From: Xiheimicrobium sp052034585
Lineage (GTDB): Bacteria > Myxococcota > Myxococcia > Myxococcales > Myxococcaceae
Assembly: GCA_052034585.1 (NCBI GenBank)
Contig: JBPOIJ010000105.1
Coordinates: 51,082-115,081 of the forward strand
Length of the DNA stretch: 64,000 nt
Direction of reading: 5' to 3'
Part shown: piece by piece, positions 46,129 to 56,100 of the stretch
Layout of the letters: every line of letters begins with the position of its first letter
Numbering within the stretch: position 1 is the first letter of the stretch
The notes under the pieces: generated by a model
Seen by the model: only the letters and a program-made list of their open reading frames with translations
Told to the model about the DNA's origin: nothing
Databases searched by the model: none
Position numbers and translations under genes: made by a program

Positions 46129-48492
46129 TCAGCGCACCGGAGTGAAGGTGACGGCCCTCACGTCTCGCGCTGGGACGGCCACGTGCAGCGTCTCCACCGC
46201 GGTGCCGCTGAAGCGCTGTTCCCTCGCCCCGCCGACGACGAACGCTCGCTGCAACGCGCGGTCGACGCTCGGGTCGATGGTGACCTCCACCTCGGCGTCC
46301 GTGGGCTCGGGGTTCGAGATGGTGAGGAGGACGGCGCCGGGCTTCTCGAGGCTCTCGAACATCGCGGTGGTGTACCGGGCGGCCGGCTCGCGGTGCGTGC
46401 CGAAGCCTGGCTCGTAGGAGCGTCGCCTCGCGATCACGACGGTGCCGCCCGACACCTGCTGCGGAGGCAACAGCCGGCCCGTGCGGAGCGCGTCGTGGGT
46501 GCGGCGAAGGGTGAGGCCCTTGCGGGTGAGATCGGAGATCTGCGCGAGCGTGTCGAGGCGCGGATCTGGGTGGCCGCGCATTCCGTAGAAGGGCGCGGTC
46601 GGCCCGAGGTGACCGTCCAGGCCGGTCGCTCCGATGGCGGCACCGTCGAGGGCGTAGCGAGGGAAGTGGAGCGCCGCGCCAGGATCCGACCCTCCGAGGA
46701 TCGGCTCGGCGTTCCACAGCTCGAAGCTCCCGCCGAAGGCGTCACCGAAGCCGCTCGTGGTGAGGAAGTCGTGGGCCACCGCCGTGCCGAAGGGAACGAA
46801 GCGACTCCCGGGCATCGCGCGCCCGGAGCCTTCACCGACCGACGCGGGGAGCCCGATCTTCTGGCGCTCGCAGGCGATGATGCCGCCGCCATTGGCCGCG
46901 AGTCGCCGCTCGATTCCCTTCACGAGGTCGCGGACGCCTTGCGGCTGGGTCGAGTCGATGCCGCCCCACGCTCGGCTGACGAAATTGGAGGTGAACGGGT
47001 TGTCGACGTAGACCCACTCGACGCCGAGCCGGAGCGCGGTGTCGACGCCTCCGAGGAGATCGGCGACGAAGAGCGGGTGCTTCACGTCGACGGCGTAGAG
47101 GTGGTTCTCGTCGTGCGGCACCGGATCCCACGAGAACGGGTCTCCGTGCAGATCTCGAATGACGGCCGCCTCGAGCGGCGTCCCGAAGGTGGCTGAGCTC
47201 ACGTACGAGGGCAGCACGTAGACGCCGGAGTGAATCTCGACGCCGTGCAGTCGCTCGAGCTTCTCGAACTCCCGCAGCAACTCGGCGACGCCCGCGATCG
47301 GCCGATAGGGCGACACCGCCGACCAGCCCCACAGCAACGGACAGAAGGAGCGCTGGCCGGTCGCGCCGTGGAACCGAATCATCCCGTCCATGAAGGACGT
47401 CCAGGCGGCGACGTCGACCCTCGCGGGGTTCTTCGTTCCCGGCGCGGTACCCGAGGTGGACGCGCCCATGCCGAGCACCGTGTAGAGGCAGTCGTGCGAC
47501 CAACGCGCCGGGTTCGACGCTCGGGCGAGCGGCTGCGAGGGAAGGAGCTGCGCAGCGAGCGCATGCTCGCGGTACGCCATCGCGGTCTCCCACCACGCGG
47601 TGTCGATGGGGCGCGCGCCGGGGAGCGCCTGGAGTCGCACCTTGGGCCCGAGCTGCATCAAAACGCCCGTGCGCCCGTTGCCTGGCTCGAGCTCGCCTTC
47701 GGCGCTGAACGCGTACCCGAACTCGAGCGCTCCGTCGTTGCTGCCGGCGAAGAGCTGGCCGGTCGAGCCGTTCACCGGATCGAGATCGTGCACGATGAGC
47801 CCGACGCCTGGTCGGTGGATCGAGAGCACCGGCTGCACACCCTGGAAGGAGAAGTAGAAGCCGCGCGTGTCGTCGTCCTGGAAGTACAGGCCCCAGGGCT
47901 CGTTCGGCAGGTGGTTCGCCTTCGTCAGCCGGGTGACTGGGTCGGTGACGTACTCGTCCTGCCCGAGGAAGAGCGCGGTGTCGGGTCCCGAGGGCAGCAG
48001 CTCCTTGGGGAGTCGAAGGACGATTCGCGCCTGGGCCACGCCCACGTCGAGCCGGTTGGTGAGCTCGACCCACCAGTCCGTCTTCCCGAGGTTCGGGCCC
48101 GCGAGGTGCACCGCGAAGTCGAAGTCGCCGCGCGCGTCGCTGATGGAGCAGCCTTCGAGGAGAAACGCGGCGTGACCCGGTTGATCGACCACCTTCGACG
48201 AACGGCAGTGCCACCGGTTGCTCGGCACCGGGTCGCGCGATGGAAAGATGCCGCCGGTGTCGCGTGAGAGGACGAGGCGAAACGGGCCTTCTCCGCCGCG
48301 CTGGAGCAGACCCAGCCACGAGGCGATCGGGCCCGGCGCCGATTGAAGCGAGCCGGAGGGCGTGGCGAGTGATTGAAGCGCCGTCTCGGTGGGAGGCGGC
48401 GGCAACCCCTCGATGAGCGACGCGGTCCCCTCTCCGCAGCCGAAGAGCCCCACCACCCAGACGATGCATGCTCGAAGCAGGTTCGTGTTCAT
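46129..48492 (-). CDS. Large lipoprotein, possibly a glycoside hydrolase (DUF6259-like)
   Basis: A 787-residue predicted lipoprotein. The lipobox FGC puts Cys at about 19 (MNTNLLRACIVWVVGLFGC). Residues about 60-300 are beta-rich. Residues about 300-640 look like a TIM-barrel: WSHDCLYTVLGMG (about 335), GVEIHSGVYVLPSYVSSA (about 430) and RLGVEWVYVDNPFTSNF (about 498), whose Asp is in the position of a barrel catalytic residue. Residues from 640 are beta-rich, as in C-terminal domains of alpha-galactosidase-like enzymes. It may hydrolyse surface or environmental glycans. I recall a similar uncharacterised family, DUF6259, but cannot confirm it. Confidence 0.55.
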   Translation of the reverse strand: MNTNLLRACIVWVVGLFGCGEGTASLIEGLPPPPTETALQSLATPSGSLQSAPGPIASWLGLLQRGGEGPFRLVLSRDTGGIFPSRDPVPSNRWHCRSSKVVDQPGHAAFLLEGCSISDARGDFDFAVHLAGPNLGKTDWWVELTNRLDVGVAQARIVLRLPKELLPSGPDTALFLGQDEYVTDPVTRLTKANHLPNEPWGLYFQDDDTRGFYFSFQGVQPVLSIHRPGVGLIVHDLDPVNGSTGQLFAGSNDGALEFGYAFSAEGELEPGNGRTGVLMQLGPKVRLQALPGARPIDTAWWETAMAYREHALAAQLLPSQPLARASNPARWSHDCLYTVLGMGASTSGTAPGTKNPARVDVAAWTSFMDGMIRFHGATGQRSFCPLLWGWSAVSPYRPIAGVAELLREFEKLERLHGVEIHSGVYVLPSYVSSATFGTPLEAAVIRDLHGDPFSWDPVPHDENHLYAVDVKHPLFVADLLGGVDTALRLGVEWVYVDNPFTSNFVSRAWGGIDSTQPQGVRDLVKGIERRLAANGGGIIACERQKIGLPASVGEGSGRAMPGSRFVPFGTAVAHDFLTTSGFGDAFGGSFELWNAEPILGGSDPGAALHFPRYALDGAAIGATGLDGHLGPTAPFYGMRGHPDPRLDTLAQISDLTRKGLTLRRTHDALRTGRLLPPQQVSGGTVVIARRRSYEPGFGTHREPAARYTTAMFESLEKPGAVLLTISNPEPTDAEVEVTIDPSVDRALQRAFVVGGAREQRFSGTAVETLHVAVPARDVRAVTFTPVR

Positions 48493-48649
48493 GAGGCGGC
48501 GCAATGCACGGCGCCGGCCAGCGGGCTCCCGAGGAAGGTGCCCGAGAATCGAGCAACCGATTGCTCGACTGCGCGGACGCCGAGGCTCCCACCTGACGCC
48601 GATCATCGCGACGATTGATGCCCGTGCGCGACTGGGGCAATCACCGGCC

Positions 48650-49936
48650 ATGGAGACGGTCGACACTCTCATCGTGGGCGCGGGCATCAGCGGACTGGCG
48701 ACGGCGGCCAGCATCGGGAAGGGCGCCAAGCTCGTGATCCTCGAACGCGACTCGGAGCCCGGCGGCTACTGCAAGACGGTGAAGCAAGACGGCTTCGTCT
48801 GGGACTACTCGGGCCACTTCTTCCACTTCAAGCACCCGGACATCGAGGCCTGGCTGAAGGCGCGAATGCCGGGCCAGGTCGTGCGCACGGTGCAGAAGAA
48901 GTCGTTCATCTCGTACGCGGGGCGGCAGGTCGACTTCCCGTTCCAGAAGAACATTCACCAGCTGCCGCAGGAGGAGTTCATCGACTGTCTGCACGACCTC
49001 TACTTCGCGCGGCTGCCAGGCCAGACGCCGAAGCCGGAGACGAACTTCAAGGAGATGCTCCACGCGCGCTTCGGCCGATCGATCGCCGAGAAGTTCTTGG
49101 TGCCGTACAACGAGAAGCTCTACGCGACCGATCTGGCGAGCCTCGATCGCGACGCGATGGGGCGCTTCTTCCCGCACGCCGACGTCACCGACATCATTCG
49201 CAACATGCGGCAGCCCGACAACGCGACCTACAACGCGACCTTCACGTACCCGGAAGGCGGCGCGATCGAGTACGTGAACGCGCTCCTGCGTGAAGTGGAG
49301 CCCTCGGCGCTCCGGCTCGGCGAAGGGCTGCTCGGCATCGATCTGGAGAAGAAGCTCGCGCGCACCTCGAAGGGCGAGTACCGCTTCGAGCGGCTCGTCA
49401 CCTCGGCGCCGTTTCCCGCGTTGCTCTCGCTGTGCGGCGTTCGCTTCGAGGCCGCCGACTACACCTGGAATCAGGTGCTGGTCTTCAACCTCGGCTTCGA
49501 CGCGAAGGGGCCGCGCGATCTCCACTGGCTCTACGTGCCGAACCGGGCGCGCTCGTTCTACCGGGTGGGCTTCTACGACAACATCTTCGACGCCAAACGC
49601 ATGAGCCTCTACGTCGAGCTCGGCTTCCCGAAGGACGCGCGCATCGACGTCGCCGCCGAGCGGGCGCGGGTGCTGAAGGATCTCGCCGACGAAGGCATCG
49701 TCACCACCCAGAAGCTGATCTCCGAGCACTCGGTGGTGATGAACCCGGCCTACGTGCACATCACCCAACGGTCGCTCGGCGAGGTCGCGCGGCTCAAGGC
49801 CGAGCTCGCGAGCCAGGGCGTGCACTCCATCGGCCGCTACGGCGGGTGGACCTACTGCAGCATCGAGGACAACATCCTCGAGGCGCGCACGCTGACGACG
49901 CGCTTGGGGCTCGCGAAGGCCTGGCCGATGCCGTGA
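48650..49936 (+). CDS. FAD-dependent oxidoreductase, UDP-galactopyranose-mutase-like
   Basis: A 428-residue flavoprotein. The N-terminal Rossmann motif GAGISGLATAASIG (about 11-24) is followed by an ERD acidic end of strand two and GGYCKTVKQDGFVWDYSGHFFHFKHP, a pattern shared by UDP-galactopyranose mutase and the wider amine-oxidase/protoporphyrinogen-oxidase group. The PYNEKLYATDL segment near residue 161 resembles the substrate loop of mutases. It may rearrange a sugar nucleotide in envelope glycan synthesis. ATG 48650 lies at the start of the FAD domain. The TGA overlaps the GTG of the permease gene (49933-49936). Confidence 0.72.
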   Translation: METVDTLIVGAGISGLATAASIGKGAKLVILERDSEPGGYCKTVKQDGFVWDYSGHFFHFKHPDIEAWLKARMPGQVVRTVQKKSFISYAGRQVDFPFQKNIHQLPQEEFIDCLHDLYFARLPGQTPKPETNFKEMLHARFGRSIAEKFLVPYNEKLYATDLASLDRDAMGRFFPHADVTDIIRNMRQPDNATYNATFTYPEGGAIEYVNALLREVEPSALRLGEGLLGIDLEKKLARTSKGEYRFERLVTSAPFPALLSLCGVRFEAADYTWNQVLVFNLGFDAKGPRDLHWLYVPNRARSFYRVGFYDNIFDAKRMSLYVELGFPKDARIDVAAERARVLKDLADEGIVTTQKLISEHSVVMNPAYVHITQRSLGEVARLKAELASQGVHSIGRYGGWTYCSIEDNILEARTLTTRLGLAKAWPMP

Positions 49937-51150
49937 GCACGGCGATCGTCGTCATCTTCGCGCTCTCGTACGTGGGCATCACTGCGCGGCGGCTGCGCTG
50001 GCTGCCAGTGGGCCGCCCGTCGATGGCGCTCATCGGCGCGACGATCTGCGTCGCGGTCGGAAGCTGGGCGGGCGCTCCCTATCTCGGAGCCGACGAGGCG
50101 CTCCGGGCGGTCGAGCCGCACACGCTGTCGCTGTTGCTCGGAATGATGGTGGTGGCGGCGGGCCTCGGCGAGGCGGGCTTCTTCGGCTGGTCGACGCGCT
50201 GGCTTGCGAAGCGGGTGACCACGCGCGCGGGCCTCCTCTGGGCGGTGACGATCGGCTGCGGAGTCCTCTCGGCGGCGTTGGTGAACGACGCGGTCTGCCT
50301 GCTCGCGACGCCGATGGTGGTGCAGCTCGCGAAGACGGCACGGGCGCAGGTGAAGCCGTTTCTCTTCGCGGTCGCGATGGGCAGCAACGCCGGCTCGGCG
50401 CTCACGCTGGCGGGGAACCCACAGAACATGTTGGTGGGCAAGCTCTCGGGGCTCACCTATCGCGGCTACTTGCTCTCGGTGGGGCCGGCCGTGCTCGTCG
50501 CGCTGGTGATCACCGCGGCGCTCCTGCACTTCTTCTTTCGCAAGACCCTCGCGATGCCGGCCGATGAGGTCGCCGAGGAGCCACCTCCCTCGATCGATCG
50601 CCCGCTCCTCATCGCCTCGTTGGTCGGGCTGGTCGGCGCGGTGATCGCGAACTTCCTGGGCGCGCCCTTGGCCCTCTCGGCCCTCGCAGCGGCGAGCCTC
50701 ACCCTGGTGGCTGCTGGGCTTCGGGCCGAGAAGCTGCTCGCGCAGGTCGACTGGAGCGTGCTGCTCTTCTTCGCCGGGCTCTTCATTCTCGTCGCCGCGC
50801 TCCAGCGCACCGGCCTCCCGAAGGACTGGGTGATGGCGACCGAGGGCGTGCTCGGTCACGGAGCGCTCGTGCTCACCGCAGTGCTGGGGCTCGGCTCGCA
50901 GGTCGTCTCCAACGTGCCGCTCATTCTGCTCCTCGAGCCGTGGATCCGCTCGTTCCCCGACGCCGAGCACGCGTGGACGGTGACCGCGCTGGTCTCGACG
51001 CTCGCCGGCAACCTCACCCTGCTCGGCTCGGTGGCGAACATCATCGTGCTCGAGCGCGCGAAGGCGCAGGTCGGGTTCCTCGAGTACGCGAAGCTCGGCG
51101 TGCCGGTGACGGTGATCTCGACCGCGCTGGCGCTGCTCTTCCTCCGCTGA
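49933..51150 (+). CDS. ArsB/NhaD/CitM-superfamily anion or Na+/H+ transporter
   Basis: A 405-residue protein with about 10-12 membrane helices in the layout of the ion-transporter (IT) superfamily. Segments such as LVNDAVCLLATPMVVQLAK near 118 and GSNAGSALTLAGNPQNMLVGKLSG near 155 match ArsB/NhaD/CitM proteins; the second half repeats the pattern (SNVPLILLLEP and GNLTLLGSVANIIVLERAK). Substrate could be arsenite, citrate, another dicarboxylate or Na+. The GTG overlaps the stop of the flavoprotein gene, suggesting co-expression. The usual large central hydrophilic loop is short here. Confidence 0.83.
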   Translation: MSTAIVVIFALSYVGITARRLRWLPVGRPSMALIGATICVAVGSWAGAPYLGADEALRAVEPHTLSLLLGMMVVAAGLGEAGFFGWSTRWLAKRVTTRAGLLWAVTIGCGVLSAALVNDAVCLLATPMVVQLAKTARAQVKPFLFAVAMGSNAGSALTLAGNPQNMLVGKLSGLTYRGYLLSVGPAVLVALVITAALLHFFFRKTLAMPADEVAEEPPPSIDRPLLIASLVGLVGAVIANFLGAPLALSALAAASLTLVAAGLRAEKLLAQVDWSVLLFFAGLFILVAALQRTGLPKDWVMATEGVLGHGALVLTAVLGLGSQVVSNVPLILLLEPWIRSFPDAEHAWTVTALVSTLAGNLTLLGSVANIIVLERAKAQVGFLEYAKLGVPVTVISTALALLFLR

Positions 51151-51230
51151 GCGCAATTCCTGCTTCGGCCGCTGGACCAAGTCCTCGAAACCTCGACGTG
51201 GCGTTCCCCTTGCGTGTGGAGTCGCTCGTC
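51151..51230 (+). other. Short intergenic region
   Basis: Eighty bases between the transporter and membrane-protein genes. GGAG lies about nine bases before ATG 51231. An in-frame GTG at 51198 could extend the next gene, but it lacks a ribosome-binding site. Nothing else was recognised. Confidence 0.35.
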
Positions 51231-52130
51231 ATGCGAGCGCTCAAAGCCATCGGCACGTTCACGCTCCTCTTCATCGTCGCCCTGCTCCTCTTCATGGGCG
51301 GCTCGGCGGTGCTGGGGCCCTCGGTCTCCGCCGACGCGCTGACGGCCGATGAGCAGCAGCAGGCTGGACTCGCGATGCTGGTGATGGTCGCCATCGACGT
51401 GCTGGTGATGTCGGGGGTGATCCTCTCGAGCCAGCTTCGTGGTTGGCGCCTGGTGATTTGGACGTGGATCACCTTCTACGGGGTGAAGACGTTCTCCTCG
51501 ATGCTCGAAGCGACGTACTTCATGAAGAACCTCACCCCGTCGATGCTCCCGCACCTCTTCGCGATGACGCTCCCGCTGACGCTCGGCTGGAGCCCGCTGG
51601 CGGTGTGGTGGTGGGGCCGGTGGAAGGGCCCTTCGGCGAAGCTCGTGGGGCCGACGCTTCGGCAGGCGGTGGCGGTGTTGATCGCGGGCGCCGTGGTGTA
51701 CCCGGTGCTCTTCTTCCTCTTCGGCTACTTCGTCGCCTATCGCGTGCCGGAAGTGCGCGAGTTCTACGGTGACTCCGGAGCGACGACCTTCTTCGCGCAC
51801 CTGGGCCTGCTCTTCTCGAACGATCCCAAGCTGCTCGTCTTCGAGATGTTCCGCGGAGTGCTCTGGGTCGCGCTCCTCTGGGCGGTGCTGACCCGCACTC
51901 GAGGGCCGTGGTGGGAGGGCACGCTGCTCGCGATGGTCGTGCACGCCGTCGTTCAGAACGACGTCCACCTCTTGCCGAATCCGCTGATGAGCGCGGTGAT
52001 TCGGCAGGCGCACCTGCTCGAGACCGTCCCCTCCAACGCGCTCTTCATGGGCCTCACCGGGCTCCTGCTTGCGCTGGCCGTTCACCGGCCGACGAGGCAC
52101 CAGGTGATCGAACACGGACTCGCGGCCTGA
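51231..52130 (+). CDS. Multi-pass membrane protein of unknown function
   Basis: A 299-residue protein with about eight hydrophobic segments. It has a helix pair near residues 8-45, loops containing EATYFMKN and WWWGRWKGPS, and a C-terminal region with WWEGTLLAMVVHAVVQNDVHLLPNPLMS near residue 225. The latter recalls the H-x-x-x-N element of CPBP membrane proteins, but the EExxxR motif of that family is absent. It is not assigned to a family. ATG 51231 is favoured by the GGAG site. It ends three bases before the convergent SDR gene. Confidence 0.6.
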   Translation: MRALKAIGTFTLLFIVALLLFMGGSAVLGPSVSADALTADEQQQAGLAMLVMVAIDVLVMSGVILSSQLRGWRLVIWTWITFYGVKTFSSMLEATYFMKNLTPSMLPHLFAMTLPLTLGWSPLAVWWWGRWKGPSAKLVGPTLRQAVAVLIAGAVVYPVLFFLFGYFVAYRVPEVREFYGDSGATTFFAHLGLLFSNDPKLLVFEMFRGVLWVALLWAVLTRTRGPWWEGTLLAMVVHAVVQNDVHLLPNPLMSAVIRQAHLLETVPSNALFMGLTGLLLALAVHRPTRHQVIEHGLAA

Positions 52131-52133
52131 GCG

Positions 52134-53165
52134 TCAGCGGCCTTCGCGCTTCTCGAGCAGGTCGCCTTTGATGCCGGGGAGCGAGCCGGGCGGGAGCTTC
52201 GTCATCACGTACTGCACGGTGTCGTGGAGCGTCTCGTACGGATCGCGCGCGGCGAAGCCCAGCTCGCGCTCGGCCTTCGACGAATCACACCAGAACCAGT
52301 GCTCGCCGATCTCGACCTCCTGCGGGTCCAAGGTGACGTCGGTCTTCCGCCACTTCGCGATGCGCTCGAGCGCGTAGGCCCCGAGAATGTTCACGTCCTT
52401 CGGCAGCTTGACCCTCGGCGCCGAGACGCCGGTGAGCCGCTCGAGCCGCTTGAAGAAGTCGCGCATCGACAGGTTCACCCCCATGAGGTGTCGGCCGTAG
52501 AGCTCGCCCTTGGTGAGCGCGGCCACCGCGGCCTTCGCCACGTCACGCGCGTCGACGAAGCACATGCCGCCGCCCGGCATCGCGGGGATGTCGCGCTGGA
52601 GGAACTTCACCACCGTCCACGTCGACGAGAGCCGATCGTCGCCCGGGCCCATCAGCAGCGAGGGGTTGAGCACCACCAGCGGCAGCTCGTGCTTCTTGCA
52701 GAGCTCGAGGGCGAGCTTCTCCTCGTAGATCTTCGACATGTAGTAGGGCCATCGGCCGACGGTCTCGATCGGGTAGTCGTCGGCTTCGGTGCCCACCCGC
52801 TCGGTCTTCGAGACGGCGATCGTGCCCGAGGTCGAGGCCAGCACGACGCGCGGCCGCTGCCCCGAGGCCACGATGTCCTTCAAGAGCTCTCGGGTCGCGT
52901 CGACGTGCAGCTCGTACATCTTCCGGCTGTCGGCGCTCTTGAACGAGACGAGCCCGGCGAGGTGCAGCAGGGCATCGATGCCGCCGATCGACTGGCGCAC
53001 CGCTTCCCGGTTCTTCAGGTCGCCCTGCACGAACTCGATCTTCGAGGCCCACGGCGCGGTCGGGCGAGAGCGGCCGATGCAGCGCACCGAATGCCCAGCC
53101 GAGATCAGCTCGGGGATGAGGTGCGTCCCCAAGAAGCCCGTTCCTCCAGTCACCAGCACCTTCAC
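52134..53165 (-). CDS. NAD-dependent SDR of the 3-beta-HSD / dihydroflavonol-reductase type
   Basis: A 343-residue short-chain dehydrogenase. GGTGFLGTH at residues 7-15 is the NAD(P) motif, and YYMSKIYEE near residue 155 contains the catalytic YxxxK. LHLAGLVSF and NPSLLMGPGD match the extended SDR pattern of reductases acting on sterol-like, flavonoid or lipid ketones. Its GTG lies within the stop of the multidomain acyl enzyme gene (53162-53165). A shared lipid pathway, possibly reduction of an oxidised lipid intermediate, is likely. Substrate is not shown by the sequence. Confidence 0.8.
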   Translation of the reverse strand: MKVLVTGGTGFLGTHLIPELISAGHSVRCIGRSRPTAPWASKIEFVQGDLKNREAVRQSIGGIDALLHLAGLVSFKSADSRKMYELHVDATRELLKDIVASGQRPRVVLASTSGTIAVSKTERVGTEADDYPIETVGRWPYYMSKIYEEKLALELCKKHELPLVVLNPSLLMGPGDDRLSSTWTVVKFLQRDIPAMPGGGMCFVDARDVAKAAVAALTKGELYGRHLMGVNLSMRDFFKRLERLTGVSAPRVKLPKDVNILGAYALERIAKWRKTDVTLDPQEVEIGEHWFWCDSSKAERELGFAARDPYETLHDTVQYVMTKLPPGSLPGIKGDLLEKREGR

Positions 53166-56100
53166 GGCTTGCTCCTCTCGGTCCGCGCCGGGATCGCGGG
53201 CAACGGCAGCGCGTCGGAGCGCATGGTGCGACCGACCGACAACGCGCGCACCGACTCCTCGGCGAGCTTGGTGGCGATGCGGTAGCTCTCGCTCTTCGCC
53301 AGGCCCTTCGCCTTCGCCCGCAGATCGTCGATGAGAATCGCGGGCCCGATGCGCACCTCGAGCTTCTCGAACTTCGGCCACCAGGCGCCCTTCGGCAGCG
53401 CGTCGTAGGTGCCCTTCAAGTACAGCGGCAGAATGTCGACGCCGAAGTTGAGCGAGAGGTAGCCGGTGGTGGGCTTGAACTCCTGGAGCTCGCCGTTCGG
53501 CGACCGGGTGCCCTCGGGGAAGATGAGCAGGTTGAAGCCCTGGGTGAGCGCTTCGCCGGCGAGCCGCAGCGACTCGCGCAGGCTGCCCTGCCGATCCATC
53601 GGGATGAGGCTGGTGAAGTTCTCGAAGTAGGCTCGCTTCCACGAGGTGTCGAAGAAGTAGTCGCGCGCCGCCAGCGCCACCAACCGCTCACCTTGTTCAC
53701 CGAGCGCGAGCTTCACCAGGCCCATGTCGAGGTGGCTCGCGTGATTGGCGACGACGAGGAAGTTCCGGTTCTGGGGAATGAAGTTCTTCCCCTTCACCTC
53801 GACGTCGAACAGGCCGCCGTAGATCGACTTCTGGCCCAGGGTGAGCGCCTTGCGACCGATGGCCGCGACCGGCTCGGGCAGCTCGAGCTCGAGCGAGTCG
53901 CTCTTCTTCTCTCCACTCTCGGCGTCGGCGATCACCAGCTCCTTGACGCCCTTGGGCGCGCGCCCGGCCGCAGCGACGACCTTCCGCAGATCGTCCACCG
54001 TCTGGATCTTGGTGAGATCGCCCGCTGCCGACGAAGGAACGCCGGCGTGCTCGAGCGCGGTGCCGAGCTCGGTCAGCATCAACGAGTCGAGCCCGAGATC
54101 GGCCTGGAGCCGCGAGCTGTCGTGAATGTCGCTCGCCGGCTTCTGCACGACGTCGGCGATGACCTGCACGAGCCAGTCGGTGCTCTCGTCGGTCGAGCCC
54201 TTCTTCGCCTTCTCCGCCGAGGCACCGAGCTTCTCGAGGCGCTGCAGCTCCTTCACCACCACCGGGCGCTTCACCTTGCGGGTCGAGGTGCGCGGCAGCT
54301 CGCCGTCCCAGTAGCGCAGCACCTTGATGCGGCGGAAGAACGGCTCGTCGCTGCCGACGCGGCGGAAGTGCTCGTCGAGCTCCTTCTTCACCTCTTCGCG
54401 CGGCCGGTCCTTGTAGTCGGGCACGGCCAGGCAGGCGACCTTCTCTCCGCCGTGCTCGTCGGGCAGGCCGACGATGGAGAGCTCCTTGAGGTGCTCGTGC
54501 TGCTGGTAGAGCTCCTCGAGCTCGTCCGGGTACACGTTCTTGCCGTTGTGATCGATGATCACGTCCTTCTTGCGGCCGACGAGGGTGAGGTTGCCGTCGG
54601 GGTCGAGGCGCCCGAGATCGCCGGTGTGCAGCCAACCGTTCTTGAGCACCGCCTCGGTCGAGTCGCGATCCTGGAAGTAGCCGGCCATCACGTTCGGGCC
54701 CTTGGCGATCACCTCTCCGACGCCGTCGTTGTCCGGGGAATCGATCTTGATCTCGACGCCCGGGAGCGCGCGGCCCACCGAGTTCGCCATGCGCTTGTTG
54801 CCGGCCTTGGTGACCGTCAGCACCGGCGCGGCCTCGGTCAGCCCGTAGCCCTCGTCGAGGTTGAAGCCGAGCGCGTGGAAGGCCTTGTGCACCTCGTCCG
54901 ACAGCGCCGAGCCGCCGCTGATCATGAACTTCATCTTCCCGCCGAACTTTCGATGCACCGGCCAGAAGAGCAGCTTGCCCAGGTTGATGCCGCGCCGGTT
55001 CCGCAGCTCGGCGTTCACGCTCATCAGCACCTTGAAGCCCTCTTCGACGAGGCGCGGCCGCTGCGCGAACTCCTGGGTGACCTTCTTGTGGAAGAGCTGC
55101 CAGAGCGCGGGCACGCCCACCATGCCGGTGATGTTGCCGCCCTCGAGCACGTCGCCGATGCGATCGGCCGTCAGCTCGTCGAGGTACGAGATCTCCGCGC
55201 CACGCGAGAACGGGGTGAGGAAGCCGCCCGAGAACTCGAAGGTGTGGTGCAGCGGCAGCACCGAGAGCACGCCGTCACCCATGCCGATGTCGAAGGTGCC
55301 TGCCAGCTTCGCCACCAGCGAGGTGAAGTTGCGATGGGTGAGCACCACGCCCTTCGGCACGCCGGTGGTGCCCGAGGTGAAGATGAGCGACGCCGCGTCG
55401 TCGGGTGAGGCCGAGCGCTTGATGGCGCCGATGCCGTCGGGCTTGGAGGGATCGCCCGAGAGCGCCTCGGCGAGGAGGTGCACCTTCGTCGGAGCGCCCA
55501 CCGCCTCGAACGCCTTCGCGAGCCCGGGCCGCTTCGCGAAGAGCTCCTCCGAGACGAGGAGGATCTTCGCCTCGGAGCGCTTGGCGATGTTGGCGATCTC
55601 GGTCTCCGAGAGCTCCTTGTCGACCGGCACCGAGGTGGCGCCCGCGCGGAGAATGCCGAAGAACGAGACCGGCCACTCGGGCCGGTTCTCCGACAGCAGC
55701 ATGACCCGGTCTTGGTGGCCGACGCCGTTCGCGATCAGGAAGCTGCCGACTCGGCCCGCGTAGCGGTGGACTTCGCCGTAGGTGAGGCGGCTCTCGCGAT
55801 CGGCCTCGTGGTAGCGGAAGGCGACCCGGTGGCGCCACGCGTGCACCGACGCTTCGAGCAGCTCGATCAGATCGCGGTACGCCGAGACCACCTTGCGCTT
55901 CTCGGTCTCCTCGTCGAGCCCGGGGAAGACCCACTTCGCCAGCCCGGGGATGTGCACGTCGAGGAAGTACTCGCGCCAGTCGATCGTCTCGGGGTTCCAG
56001 TTGATCTTCGCGCGATCGTGCGCCGGCATGTCGACGTAGAGCGAGCGGGTGTTGTCGCAGCGGTAGACGAAGCGGTTCTTCCAGATGAAGGGCAGGAAGA

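Noticed and set aside
51231..52130. CPBP-type membrane protease
   Set aside because: The EExxxR motif needed for that family is missing; only a loose H-x-x-x-N-like element is seen.
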